From NCBI GenBank assembly GCA_000231825.2, contig JH720340.1, positions 310,001 to 374,000 on the forward strand: DNA of 64,000 nucleotides, in the 5' to 3' direction. The notes beneath the pieces are model-generated. The model ran no database searches. It saw only the letters and a program-made list of their open reading frames with translations, and had not been told where the DNA came from. Source of the DNA: Tetrahymena elliotti 4EA (Eukaryota; Ciliophora; Oligohymenophorea; Hymenostomatida; Tetrahymenidae). Positions 51,501-64,000 of the stretch are shown piece by piece; position 1 is the first letter of the stretch, and every line of letters begins with the position of its first letter. The position numbers were made by a program, and so were the translations under genes.

Positions 51501-53915
51501 GAAATTTACAGAAAGAGGTTCTATTAGTATTGAATACAATATAATTAGTGATAAAAATTTAGTTGAAATTGTTGTTAGGGACACTGGTGTTGGAATTTCT
51601 GAAAGTCTTTAGCCTAAATTATTTAAAGTTTATAGTACATTTGACCATAATAACGGTTCGAATAGACATGGAGTAGGTTTGGGATTAGCTATATGCAAAA
51701 AACTTGCTTAATAATTAGGACCTGAAAAAAATATAAGATTAACATCAACTAAGGGAGATGGAAGCTCTTTTTCGTTCCTGATATATTAAGATATAGGGAT
51801 AGCCATAAAAAAATATAGACAAAAATTAAATAGCTATTCAGATGTTGAAGATAGTTAACAAATAAATGATGAAATCAACAACAAAAATTTAATTTCAAAT
51901 TCTAATTAAAATGAAATCAAAAAAGACCATGAAAAAGAATCATAAAAAAATTTATTTGATGTGGATGCTGATGCAAATGCTCATTTAAAGACAAAATGTG
52001 AATTTTCTCCAAATATGACTGCAATAACAAACGATTAGATTTTCGAATTAAATTCAAATCAAACAAATAGATAAAAAAAGATTCTCAGTTTAGGTAATCA
52101 AAAAGTGACATTTGATGAATTTACCCTTAATAGTAACTCTTAAAGATAATTTATTAATGAAAGAAACCATAACCATACATCTAAAAGTGATTACAGTAAA
52201 TTTTATGAAAAAAGTAATGATTATATTTAAGAATCAAATTTATCTCCTCTAATGCATCCAAGATAACAATCTGACTATGGGCAAGAGGGGCTTTAGGAAA
52301 ATGTTCTATCAAATTATTAATTGAACTACAATAAAAAATAAATTGATGAGAACTAATTCATAAATTCTGATGTAAAATCAGAGAAGAGTGGTGTTTTTGA
52401 TTCAATAGATATTGATGAGTAAAATTTAGAGAGAAAATAAACAGTTAATTAATTTTCGCATTAGCTTGGAACATTTGCTAGTGATCAAACCAATACAAAC
52501 TTGTAGCATTTCAAACACAAGCTAACTCAGCAATAGCAGTCTTTATATCTGCCAGGAAGAGATGGGAGAAATATTCCAAACCTACAAAATACCTCTAGCT
52601 AATTATAGAATTCTCTCTAAAGCTTAAAAGGTCTTAATATTAAGCAATTCGATCAAATTTTAAACTTAAAAGTAAATTTTAATTTTTCCTCAATAAAGTT
52701 TTATTTTTCTTTAAAATTTTAAACAAAATTATGTTTTAAAACATTATAAATTAGCAAAATGACCAAAATTAAGATTTTCTGCCTTCTCCTAAATCCTCAT
52801 CTATATTTTATCACAACTCTAATTTTAAAGCATTTAGTATGCTAAATGACTAATAGTAAAGTCAATTAGCAAAAACCTCTGAAAGTGGAATAAGAAATAA
52901 TTCATAGTCTATCACAAAAATTTCTGCTTAGCTTGCTAATAAGTCTCTCTCTAAGCACGGTTTAAAGATTTCAAATTCTTAATCTAATTCTTTTCAGTAG
53001 CATTAATCATACATATATGAGTTTAAAAGGCCTGTCAATATCTTAATTGTTGATGACACTACTTTCAACTTAATAGCTTTGAAAGCGATGCTTAAAAAAG
53101 TAAGAAATATAAATCTCATCGTTGATGCTTATAATGGTAAAGAAGCTTTAGAAAAATTTAAATAAAATAAATTTGATTTAGTCTTGATGGATATAAACAT
53201 GCCTATCATGGATGGATAAGAATCAATGAAACACATGCGCTCATATGAAAAAGAGTAATATTACAAAAGCTAAAAAAGGTTAAATAGTAAACATGCTAGC
53301 TTTTACTCTCCTGTCAGTAAACCAGAAGAGTCTCCTCCTTTTATTAAATATCAAAATTCTATCATATAAGGAGAGGTTGGTGAAAACTAAAATTAAGATT
53401 TGATTTTATTAGATTAATGTGATAAAAAATAAAGTTAAAATGGAATATCTGGTATTATTAATGATAAAAATATAAATGAAGAAAATTAAAACAGTGATAA
53501 TAATATTCAAGATTATAAACATTAAAATTCTAATACAATCACACCACTTTGCTTAGACTCTTCTCAAAACAAAAACAGTTACTTACACCCAAAGCAATCC
53601 CTAAGACAATCCAGAAGAATAAAAACAACTACAGTGGATGAAAGCCCTAGAGGTATTTTTGAAAATAACTCTCCTGGGTTAAATAAGCAGTCATTATTAA
53701 AATAGTAATAAAACTCTAATGCTAATTAAAATCAAATTCTTTCAAGAAATAATTCCACTAATAGTAAAGTTTATTGGAATGCTATTATTTTTGCAGTTAC
53801 TGCTTACGATTAGCAATAAGACATATAAAAATATTTGCAAGCCGGAGCTAATGCTCATATCTCTAAGCCTATCAAATTAGAAAATTTATTTTAAGTAATA
53901 AATAAATTTTTTTGA
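48545..53915 (+). CDS. Membrane hybrid histidine kinase with C-terminal receiver domain (copy 1)
   Basis: Exons: 48545-50614, a second exon starting at 50682 whose end is unclear (about 50720-50820), 51047-51092, 51152-52671 and 52755-53915; about 1,600-1,650 residues. The N-terminus has several membrane spans ([31 protein letters not shown], and later [15 protein letters not shown]). A PAS-like region precedes the dimerisation/phosphorylation helix, with [13 protein letters not shown] and the H-box [11 protein letters not shown] (His480). The ATPase domain shows N box [10 protein letters not shown]1 RDTGVGIS and G2 [10 protein letters not shown] long disordered region leads to the receiver: LIVDDTTFN, phospho-acceptor Asp in VLMDINMP (codon 53190-53192), FAVTAYD and HISKPIK. 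The receiver is split by about 170 low-complexity residues. Predicted role: membrane sensor with His-to-Asp phosphorelay. Confidence 0.87.
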
Positions 53916-56026
53916 ATGTAAATAGTTTTTTAAAAATACTTCAAAAATAAAGTTTAATTCAAACTCATTAACTAAATAAAAATAAATACATCAATTTTCA
54001 AATGCATCATCCATTTCATAAGTTAATAAAACTTATTACCTATAAATTTATAATATTTAGTATAAAAATAAAATAGCTTTTTCATGCAATAATTTATATT
54101 TCTCTTTCAATATATAATCAAATTAATCTTACATTATTTAAGCTTAATGATTAGTTATTTAGATGGTTACCAAATTAACAAAATTCTTGAGATTTTTATT
54201 TAATATTTCTCATAATAATAATTACTATAAATATTTTTAAAAAGTGTAATTTGTTATAATAAAATTAATTTAAAAGAGAAAGTGCATCCCATAGCTAGTA
54301 TTTTTTTATCATCCTACTCTTAAAAATTCATAAAATGTTTTTTAAAAAATAAGATAATTTATTTGAAACTATTTTACTCTTAGAAAACAACTGCCTAAAT
54401 TCAACGACTAACCAAAGCAATTATTGATAAATAAAAAATTCAATATGCTCTATAAAATCTTTTAAATTATTATAATTTATTAAATATTTCCCCTCAAACT
54501 TCTTTATAGTAGTGGGTCGTAAAAATGATATTTACCTTTCTAAATACCTTATTGTATTTGTAAAATTATAAAAAAAAGAAATCTCAATATTTAATTTGGT
54601 TTAAAATCAACAATTTATCGTTTCTATGCTGTTCAAATTAGAACATTTTGCTACATTTTTACATAATACATACATTAACATTAAAAAATAAAATATCAAA
54701 TACCTCTTTAATCTCAATTTATTTGAAACAATAAAATTTTAAAGTTTTTTTTTCATACCCTTTTATTGTTATTGATTGGATTAGAAAATTAATAAGAGTA
54801 AACTAATAAAATTGATTTTTATATTTGAAAATATCTTTTGTTTATTATTTTGAGAAATAAAGAATTTAATTAATTAAGAAATAATGATTTTTGATGTAAT
54901 CATGTTTGAATGTAATTCTTAATAGATGTAAATAATATCTAAAAAATAGGAAAAAGTATAATCAATTACCCTTATCTAAAAATTTTTAATTATTTTACTG
55001 GTTAAATCTAATATATATTTTTTAAATTTAATTAAAATTGTACATCTAAATAAAATTCATTTATTTACAAATTTAAGAATGTCACAACTTGTGAAAAATT
55101 AGGAATTTATTAAAAATGTCAATAGTTTAAGATGCTAAAAGATATATTTTTTTTTGTATTTAATAACGAAGTATGTATTTTTGTTTGGTAATTTAGCTGA
55201 ATTTCACAAAAATACAAAAATTTGTTATGTGGTATCTTGATATTATTAAAATAAAGAGAAGAAGTAATTAAAGAATAATTCTGATGATAAATAAACAGTA
55301 AATTAATAAAAAAAGGAAATGTCAAAATATGCAAAAGAATAATGGAAATAAGGTGTGTTGAGATATTATTAAGTGAAAAAATTATATAGAACTTGTTTAT
55401 GATTTTTTTTTTGAAAAAATGAATGAAATTAATTTAATGAAAAGCTATTAATAAATTTACCATATAAATTATCAGATAAAAAAAAGGTTAATTAACTTGC
55501 AACATTATATTTTAATTGCTATTAGCATAGAGAAAGAGAAAGACAGAGAGCAAGCAAAAATTAAAGAACCTAAGTTTTGTTTATTTAAGTAAAAAATAAT
55601 AGAACTCTATACTTTTGCATATTTGCATTTATAATAAATAATAAATCAATCGCTCAAGATAAAAAGACTATCTTACAATTAAAAAAATAGAAATTTTGCA
55701 ATTTTAGGGAAGAGGGAGACATAAGCAATATAATTAATAGGGTATATTTAACGCTATTCATAGTTTCCCGATAACCTGATATAGCTTTTTTGATTATCAG
55801 ACTGTAGGAATATAAAGTTATATCAATTTACTACATTTTAAACACTCTCTGAAAAGAGAACCAACTAGGATTAATCAGCCAATAGTAGCATTAGCTTTTA
55901 TCAAGCAAAATTATAGGTAGAAAATAAAAGTTAAAAAATAGAAGGAAATATTTGGAAAGCAATAGAAGAACATTATCATAATAACAAAGGCACATTTATT
56001 TTTCTTTGTAGGAGCCAGAATTTTTA
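53916..56026. other. Intergenic between tandem kinase genes
   Basis: This is about 2.1 kb of A/T-rich DNA. The segment 55850-55990 is somewhat less A/T-biased and ends with a TTTGTAG acceptor-like site, so a short 5' exon or leader of the next kinase gene may lie here. No independent gene was recognised. Confidence 0.5.
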
Positions 56027-59000
56027 ATGATATTTCATAAGTTTAGTTTAAATTTTAAGAACAAGCGGTATGAATAAGAATATCAATCCTAAAATGAAAA
56101 ATATTAATAAAATATAAACAAGCTTAACTGTGTAGTTTTTATGATATTCTCAGTCTCTATAAATCTTGAAGTTTATATATACACGAAGGAATTAATTACA
56201 ATTATTACAGCTGTATTTCCTCTTTTATTTGCCCTAGCAGCTCTCTATAAAAATACCATAAAATTAAATCAAGTTAAGGTTTTTATGTTTTTGGCTGTTT
56301 TAAGCCATGTCATACTATCAGCTTTGATAAATTATCAAAAATTTAGAAATAAAATACAATCTGAATAGAACTTTGTATTTGGAAGTTTAACTGGAATTAT
56401 TATTGGCATTGTATCCAGTGGCATGTAGCAATGGTATCTAAAGGAGTTTATAATTTCTATTTATCTAATCATCACTTTCTTTTCAGCAATATCTGAATTC
56501 AGCTTTGAGTAAATAGCACTATTTATACCTATTTTAGCTTTAGAAATTATTTTTAGCAATATCATTTCCTATTACAGAGAAATGCAGTCTAAGAAGTAAT
56601 TCTATGATTAACTGGTTACCAAAGATACAATTTATGACTTAAAAAATCTTCTTCAAAATAATATCCCACAAAGTATTTTTGTTGTTTCTCAGAAGCCAAA
56701 AAAGTAACATAACCCTTCTACATTCAGTTAATTAAATAAGTAAGGTAATAATGACGTTGTTAATAGTAGTTGTAATAACCATAACAACAACAATAATAAT
56801 TTAAATGATAATAATTTGGATCTAGAAAATAATGACCATTCTAGAATTAGCATAGATTGTGAAGATGAGTTGGTAATCAACTTTTAAAATAAATACTTTA
56901 CAGAATATCAAAAAAAGTTTAATTTTTCTTATGATGTTACTTCGTTTTTAAAGATGATTAAGACATAATCGCAATCATAAAATTAGAGTGTTTAGCCACA
57001 AGTATTAAAGGGTTTGGAAAACTCAAATTTACCTAAGAGTTTAAATACTCCTTATTTTGGTAATAGCTCCTAATAGAGCATATTAGAAATTATTGTTTAA
57101 CAAATTAGAGATACTGCAAATGATAAGATAAATTAGAACGATCCTTTGATAAGATAGAGAAGATAAACAATAGCTTAAGACAAAGGATTTTAATTAGATA
57201 ATATTAAGGAGTATTTTAATTGCCAATACAAATAAGATCCAAATGCTTTCATACAAAATAAACCAGCAGAGTTAAATAGGGAAAAAAAGTATTCAAAAAA
57301 GAAAAAGAAAAATGGTGTGATGTCTGAATTTCGCTAATTTGGCAGAGCACTCTCTTAAATTTCTCTAAAAAATGCATCTGCAAATAATACTCCTAGAGCA
57401 ACTTAAGGAAATGGATAGAATGAATAATTATTAAACCCAAATAACTTAAATATAAGTAATATATACAATGCCACAAAGAAGAGATAAAATTCTAAATCTC
57501 CAAATCCTTCAGAAAATGTTGCTGCTGTAGCAGCTGCAGCAGCAGTAAATAACTAAAAGAATGAGAAAATAAGAAGGAAATGTAAAACTGTTGCTTTGAA
57601 TAATGAAAATTAAAAAAACAGTAAGTAACGTTAAGTGCAATAGTTACAAATTAAAACAAAAATAATTAACTTAAACTCTCAATTATCAAAATTATAAACC
57701 TAAAATATTTCTGGTGGTTAAGGATCCACAAGCACTGGCAAATAAAATAATTCAGGATAGCAAGAAAAAAATTAATTATAAGTTTAGATTCCTCTTTAAA
57801 ATATTTCTATATATCCTAATCAGACTTCTGAAATACAATCTTTGAGTTTTTAAGAATATCTGAGTAATCTACCTTCAATGTAAGTAAAATAAACTAATAA
57901 ATTTACTAATCTTCACTCAACAAAGTAAGATGTGGAAAGTATTTATTACAAATAGAGCAGATAAAGTATAACAAGTTAAAATTTATAGGGTAATTTAAGA
58001 CACTCAGCCATACATAAATCTATATAAGTTAATAATGATGGATAACGAACATCTACATAGTAGCCTTTACATAATAATGGGATATAATAGATGACTAGCA
58101 TAAACAACATTTCTAATAAATATACAAACAAAAGTGAAAATAACTTAAAAAGTAAATAATATCCTATACTATATTTTGATATATAGCTTGTTAAATGTTA
58201 GTGGGAGGAAAATGATGCAGTTATGGTAATTATGAATGATATTAGTGAAAAAGTTATGAATATGAGGCTCAAAGAGGGTGATAAATACAAAGATGAAATG
58301 CTTGCTACAGTGACACATAACCTCAAAACTCCTCTCAACTCGATGATCTTATTGATTAATAAATTACTAAAGAAGGAGAAAAGGAATAAAGAGTTGAAGA
58401 TTATTAGTCAAAGTTCAAATATGCTACTGTCTATGATCATGGATATATTAGATTACTAGTGCATTAAAAGGAAAACTTTCAAATTATAAATAGAAGCTTT
58501 TGACATTTTAGATGTTATTAATGAAATTAAGTAATTATATTAAATTACAGCTGACATAAAAGGTTTAGAAATAAATATTGTAAATAACATTAAGAATCCT
58601 GATATGTAGTTAGTCCTGTAGGATATGGATAGAATAAAATAAATTCTTATTAACCTTGTTGGTAATGCAATAAAATTCACTAAAAAAGGAAACATAACTA
58701 TAATAATTGGCTATGACACATCCAATTCAAGCGAATAAATTAAAAATGATTAAAATTCATAAAACTAAATAAAAGATAATCAAACTGCTCCTCAATTACA
58801 AGCTAACAACAATTCAAATAAGAGTGATGAAAAAGAAGCTGAAAAATCAGTTAAACTAAACAACTACCAAAAGATATTTCAAAATAATGGTGTCATATCC
58901 ATTTAAGTCAAGGATACTGGATCAGGAATCGATCACTCTTTATAATAAAATTTATTTAAAATATTTGCCACTCATGACCACAATGATGGATCTACCAAGC

Positions 59001-61368
59001 ATGGTGTTGGATTAGGCCTGACAGTATGTAGAAAATTAGTTAAGCTCATCGGTCCTAGAAGTAGCCTCGTTTTAGAATCATCACCTGGACATGGGTCTAG
59101 CTTTACTTTTTTTATTTACCAAAATCTATTGACTTCTCCAAAGCAATACACCAGTGAATTAAAGAATTAAATTAGTCCAATAATCATAAGTTCTTCTTAA
59201 GAAAATATTTCAGTAAATAATATTCAGCACCAGATTTCATAAAATTAAAACAATAGTTAACCAAGCGAAAAAGAAATCCATCATCAAGTTCCTCTTTTTT
59301 TAAAATAATAAACTGATATTAAATATCAACTAAGCTAATCCCCTGAAGAAAATTAAGAAACTAAAAATATAATTGCATCTTCTCCAAAAGGCAGTGAAAA
59401 AACACCTAAAAGAATGAATTAAGTTGACTCTCCTATCTTTAAAACTGATAATGTTGATACAGGTATAACTCCTAGGAATTAACAATCTATATAATATCGT
59501 TATTCATAAGATACTTCTCTTAACCATTTTATTAATGCTGATAAGCAGCTATAATCTAAATTTAGTAAAATTGATTAAAAGCAAAGGAAAAAAAGCAATA
59601 AATTATTTTAAGGTAGTTAAATTTCTTTAATTCTTGATTTAAATAGTCCTCTGTAGGAATAAAAATAGTTTGAAAAAAATTACTTAAGCTCATTTTTAAA
59701 TTTTACTCCACGCTCAAATGCAAACAACCACTAGCAAAACACAGTTTCTACTTATAATAATATCAATTAAAAATTACTTTCAAAACGAGACAGTGACAAT
59801 TGCTAAGAGGGATCAAGCCTCAGGCTCATTGCAGGAAATAATTAGTTAGGTAGTCCGAATACTGCATCTACTAATATGGCTTTTTCTGGCCCAAAAGAAA
59901 AAGACTTGTTAAATAGGTAATAATCAAGAATAAAGTAAAAGATACATTAGCAAGAAGAATTTGATGATATCCTTGTAAGATCTGGTGAGTTAAATGATTA
60001 TGTATTAAGTGAATCATATAATAAATCTCCTGAAAAAATTACAAATTAATTATTAGATTTCAGTCCAAAATAGCATAGACATTTGATCCAAACTCCTAAA
60101 AAGAGTTTGTTTAACTTAGATTCTAAACATTTAATCTACCTAAAAAGTAATAATCAGATTAGCATGAACAATATTCATATGATACCACAAAGCTCTACAA
60201 GCATCAGTATAGATAAGCACTTTAGTCACTATCCAACAAATAATCTTTTGGCAACTTTTCATGACTACAATAAATGTAATTCATTCTTTTCTGAGTTTAA
60301 TTTAAACAATTTGATAAAAAAATAATTTTTAGAGTTTCAATGAAGAAATTCTTTTCTTAGTTTTCAAAACAAAATTATTTACAACTTGAGGTTTGGTTAA
60401 ATAATCATCAAATTTGATTTGTTAATATTTATATGTTTTAAAGTTAAATTTCAATAAAAATAATTTGATTTTTTTTATTAGATGAAGAGAAGTTTTAAGA
60501 CCACTTTGATGATGAATATTACAGTAAAATTAGATATAATAATTTAGAATTAAACTGAATATTTATTTTAATAGATTTCAAACCAATGAAATATCTTGAA
60601 AGCCAAACAAATATAGGAGGCTAGGAACTAAATAAAATTTAATTTCCTCAAATTAAGTAAAGTTCAAGTAACAAATCAGATTCTGAATATTAGGCCTCGA
60701 TTTAAAAATAGTTTTAGATGGGAGAGTAAAAATAGTTTTAGATGGGAGAGTCTCATGGAGCTTATCCTTCTCTAGATAAATAAATTTTAGAAAAAGATGG
60801 AGAATCCTATTCAGATAACATATAAGATGATAGCTAGAACCAAAGTAGCAGTGGTAGCTACTCATAAGAAGAAGAATAATATTCAAATGGAGAGGATGAG
60901 TAAAATCTAGGAAATGTAGAGGAGGAGGAAGAAGATGAAAGTAAAGAGGATGATGATAATATGAATCTAGAAGGACTATTTTCAAATACTATTAATGCTT
61001 TGATTGTAGATGACACTCCCTTTAATATATTTGTCCTCAAATCCTTTTTTTAAAACTGTAAGAATATTAAATTCTCATAAGCATTTGATGGTAAAGAAGC
61101 TTTTGAGCTATATAAAGAGAACAAATATGATCTCGTTTTTATGGACCTAAATATGCCTATTATGGATGGATTTGAAAGCATAACTCTTATAAGGTAATAT
61201 GAGCATCAGAATAATCTAAAGGAGAGTGTAATATTTGCTGTTACAGCTTAAGATCAAATTAAAGACATTCAAAAATGTATAGATTGTGGAGCTAATGGTC
61301 ATATTCCCAAACCAGTTAAGTTAAGTTTACTATATTCTTCTCTCTATTAATATTTCAAGAGAAGATGA
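56027..61368 (+). CDS. Membrane hybrid histidine kinase with C-terminal receiver domain (copy 2)
   Basis: Three exons: 56027-60275, 60482-60523 and 60575-61368; 1695 codons. The N-terminus carries about six hydrophobic segments (for example IITAVFPLLFALAALY, VFMFLAVLSHVILSALI, LTGIIIGIVSSGM and IISIYLIITFFSAI). A long Asn/Gln/Ser-rich linker follows. Then come DAVMVIMNDISEK and the H-box VTHNLKTPLNS (His764); the ATPase with N box NLVGNAIKF, G1 KDTGSGID and G2 HGVGLGLTV, interrupted by a polar insert of about 45 residues; another disordered region of about 500 residues; and an intact receiver: LIVDDTPFN, Asp1621 in VFMDLNMP, FAVTAQD and HIPKPVK. Motif order and the wording around the H-box match copy 1, so the two are tandem paralogues. 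The frame is open upstream of the chosen Met, so an extra 5' exon is possible. Confidence 0.88.
60704..60751 (+). repeat. Perfect 24-base direct tandem duplication inside the kinase coding region
   Basis: Two identical 24-base units (60704-60727 and 60728-60751) sit side by side in exon 3 of hybrid kinase copy 2. The duplication keeps the frame and adds eight residues (QFQMGEQK, then QFQMGES) to a disordered segment before the receiver. Confidence 0.9.
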
Positions 61369-62340
61369 TAAAAATATCCAATTTAAACACTTTTTCATAT
61401 TAACCAAAATTACTTGAACGTCTAATCACTAAAAACTCTTATAAAAATAATAAATCTTTGTCAAATTAAAATCATAGCTAGTTAAAATTTTAAAAATATT
61501 TAATCAATTAACAAAATAACCATCTTTAGTTACTTTTCAAAGGAGGTAACTTATCTTTCAAAAGTTATTTTCGAATTAATTAAGATAATAAAGAGAAATA
61601 AATCACTAACCTTTCTCTCATTAAGTATATAAACAAAAAAATAATTATTACTCTTCATTTCAATTAAATAAATTCACAATCTAACTACTAATCAAAGTAA
61701 AATTTACATCTCATTCATAATTTTTATCATTTGTATATTTCTTTTATAACTTGCTTAAAAATAATATTTCAACCTACCATTCTCACAAAAAAACTACACA
61801 TTCACTTTCATTAATAAATAAATAAAAAATTCTTCTCAAAAATATCATAGCTTCCTAAATATTTATATTAGTCTAATATTTACTCAGTATTTTAAAAATT
61901 TTACAAAGTTTAAACTTTTTACCCTTGATTTTTTTATTTTAAATTCTTTGATTTTGAATTTTTTAATTAAAATTTTTAGTTCTTGCCTACTTTTTGCAAA
62001 TCAGTGGTAGTATTTGAATCTCAATACTAATAAAGATTAATTCATTTTGTGGTCTAGTTAACAAAAATTTTGTTTGAAAAATTAATTTACTTTTTCATAT
62101 TAATAACTAATTAATTAATATTCAATTTAATATCTTTACAAATATTTAAAAATAAATAAATGTTAATACAAAATTAAAAATATTTTACAGATCTAGCTTA
62201 AGTACTTCTATTTCTGTAGATATTAATATATATTTTATTTTTATTTATTTAAAGTTACTTAGCTCTGATTTAAGTTCTTACTCTCAACTTAATATTTGCT
62301 TTAGGTAAAATTACTTAAATTTCTTAAAAATAATCAAATG

Positions 62341-63260
62341 TCTAAATTTTGACTTTTTACTTCTTGTAAAAATAGTATTCAAAATTTATTGCACATTTTG
62401 AAAAAACAACAATTTTATTTTATGTACTTCTCAAATTTTGCCTTATTTAGTTCACATTTTTAAGTTTTTCTTTTAAATATTTCTTTATTCAATTTTTATT
62501 TTTAAAAGTGGGGATAATATTGACGAAATAGGTGTCTAAGGATTAGGATCTGAATTATCAAAATGCTCTAATCTCTAAACTTTGAGCCTTTACCTCATGT
62601 AAAAATAGTGTTTCATTACTAATTATGCATTTTTGAATGAATCAATAAATGAATATATTAATTTATAAGTAGCTGGCTTATTTCGGTTTGTTTACTTGAG
62701 ATTAGTTTGGCTAATTCACTCAATTTTATTTGTTCTTTTCGGATTTCATTCACATTTTTATGTTTTTGTCTTTCTTTTTAAATATTTTTTTATTCAATTT
62801 TTATTTTTAAAAGTGGGAATAATATTGGTGATANNNNNNNNNNNNNNNNNNNNNNNNNNNNNNNNNNNNNNNNNNNNNNNNNNNNNNNNNNNNNNNNNNN
62901 NNNNNNNNNNNNNNNNNNNNNNNNNNNNNNNNNNNNNNNNNNNNNNNNNNNNNNNNNNNNNNNNNNNNNNNNNNNNNNNNNNNNNNNNNNNNNNNNNNNN
63001 NNNNNNNNNNNNNNNNNNNNNNNNNNNNNNNNNNNNNNNNNNNNNNNNNNNNNNNNNNNNNNNNNNNNNNNNNNNNNNNNNNNNNNNNNNNNNNNNNNNN
63101 NNNTCTAAACTTTGAGAGGTAAAAATAGTGTTTCAATATTAATTATGCATTTTTAAATGAATCAATAAATGGATGCCCAAATTTATAAGTAAAGTTTGAC
63201 TAATTTTGGTTTGTTTACTTGATATTAGTTGGGCTTGTTCTTTCCAGATTTCATTCTAAA
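62341..63260 (+). repeat. Imperfect long tandem repeat, unit about 230-305 bases, broken by a gap
   Basis: The marker TCTAAAYTTTGA occurs at 62341, 62574 and 63104, each time followed by TAAAAATAGT (62367, 62600, 63120). A second marker block ending in AAAAGTGGG occurs at 62504 and 62809, with about 50 similar bases before each. A third shared stretch (TTTGTTTACTTGA) occurs near 62690 and 63213. At least three diverged copies are therefore present, and one or more may be hidden or collapsed in the run of N. Confidence 0.8.
62834..63103. other. Assembly gap (270 N)
   Basis: This is a run of 270 undetermined bases inside the tandem repeat. The true length is unknown; repeats are a usual cause of such gaps. 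Confidence 0.98.
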
Positions 63261-63384
63261 GGCTTATATAAAAATTATTATTTTGATAAAATTGTTTATC
63301 TATTTAATTTTGTAGCTAAAAATAACTAAAAAAGTCTGATTATTAAAACTTATTTATCTCTCTTTGATTCAAATATCTTTTATC

Positions 63385-63669
63385 TAACACCTGAAAAAAT
63401 TTGACACAAAATATTAAATAAATTCCTTTATCTAAATGATATTCCTTTTTAAATATTGTCATAGTAAAAATTTTCCAGCATTTAGTTCAAATCTCAAATC
63501 TTTGTCATCTTTCCAAGTTCTTTAATTAATTTTTTCTTCTTCTATTTTTATTAATTATCAGAGAGAGATATCTATAATTAAAAATAACAAATAAAAGAAA
63601 AATATATAGCTGAGATACATAAGAAGAATCAAAAAGAGTTTTGTGTCAAATTTTTGGAATCAGGTGTTA
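63385..63669. repeat. Inverted repeat, arms about 30 bases, separated by about 220 bases
   Basis: The left arm (63385-63412) contains TAACACCTG followed by AATTTGACACAAAA. The right arm (63639-63669) carries the reverse complement of both blocks with a few extra bases between them. Flanking GATTC motifs are also mirrored. The layout could be a small non-autonomous element or a large hairpin. No transposase gene is present. Confidence 0.7.
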
Positions 63670-64000
63670 TTTAAAATAAATATTTTTTAGAATCATACTT
63701 CAGAATTTATAAACCAGATAAAAATAAATCACGATTTATTTATTTTATTTTCTTAATAGTAATTATTCAAATACCTTAAATTCATCATTTTAATTTGAAA
63801 TATTCTTTCTCACTTATTATTCTAAGAAAAAATAATTATCTCTTTCTGTACTTCAAAATACACAATGAAATTTTACAAAAATACTTAATCAATATTTTAT
63901 TAAAATATTAATTGATTCTCAAAAAACTATTAATACAAAAATTAATCAATATCTTTCATTTTTCTAGCTGATGATAAAAAGATAGAATAAATGTTTTGTT

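Larger units (their letters stand above)
61369..64000. other. Gene-free right end
   Basis: This is about 2.6 kb of A/T-rich DNA after the last gene. It contains the imperfect tandem repeat with an assembly gap and the inverted repeat listed separately. No supported coding frame was found. Confidence 0.6.

Noticed and set aside
55119..55334. A 71-codon minus-strand frame
   Set aside because: It has no signal of a family or splice context, and low-complexity composition; chance occurrence is likely.
62696..63136. Long frames on both strands across the run of N
   Set aside because: Most of their codons are undetermined bases, so they are artefacts of the gap.

Overview
The window reads as a piece of a ciliate macronuclear chromosome, most like Tetrahymena. 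It is very A+T-rich. The real genes are interrupted everywhere by TAA and TAG, which become glutamine when read with the ciliate nuclear code, and every complete gene model ends in TGA. Introns are A+T-rich, mostly about 50 to 400 bases (one is 857), and nearly all GT...AG. No bacterial features, operons or ribosome binding sites are present. All gene models below were built by hand with TAA/TAG = Gln; in almost every gene the exon lengths add up to a whole number of codons, which supports the joins.

Left part (1-24 kb): the possible 3' end of a gene entering from the left; an EF-hand/IQ protein, a membrane histidine acid phosphatase and a RING/TRAF zinc-finger protein, all on the minus strand; then a 9.6-kb plus-strand gene for a giant surface receptor (LamG-like domains, cysteine-rich repeats, GPS autoproteolysis motif, about five membrane spans). 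A membrane-anchored cathepsin-like protein with two of its three catalytic residues replaced follows on the minus strand, then a roadblock/LC7 dynein light chain, a tail-anchored small-GTPase-like protein without a P-loop, and a small four-span membrane protein.

Middle part (25-40 kb): a 1,745-residue LRR plus ankyrin protein and a TraB-like protein on the minus strand; a possible tiny multi-exon gene; a metallo-beta-lactamase protein with two cyclic-nucleotide-binding domains, the layout of the Dictyostelium GbpA/GbpB phosphodiesterases; and an ANP32-like protein.

Right part (40-64 kb): an AGC protein kinase, a seven-span receptor resembling the slime-mould cAMP-receptor family, and two tandem paralogous membrane hybrid histidine kinases with C-terminal receiver domains. 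The right end is a gene-free region with an imperfect tandem repeat broken by a 270-base run of N and a separate inverted repeat.

The 35-61 kb stretch is notably rich in signalling genes (cyclic-nucleotide phosphodiesterase, AGC kinase, seven-span receptor, two histidine kinases). Nothing in the sequence shows that they act in one pathway; each is an independent eukaryotic gene. No tRNA, rRNA, CRISPR array, telomere repeat or intact mobile element was recognised.
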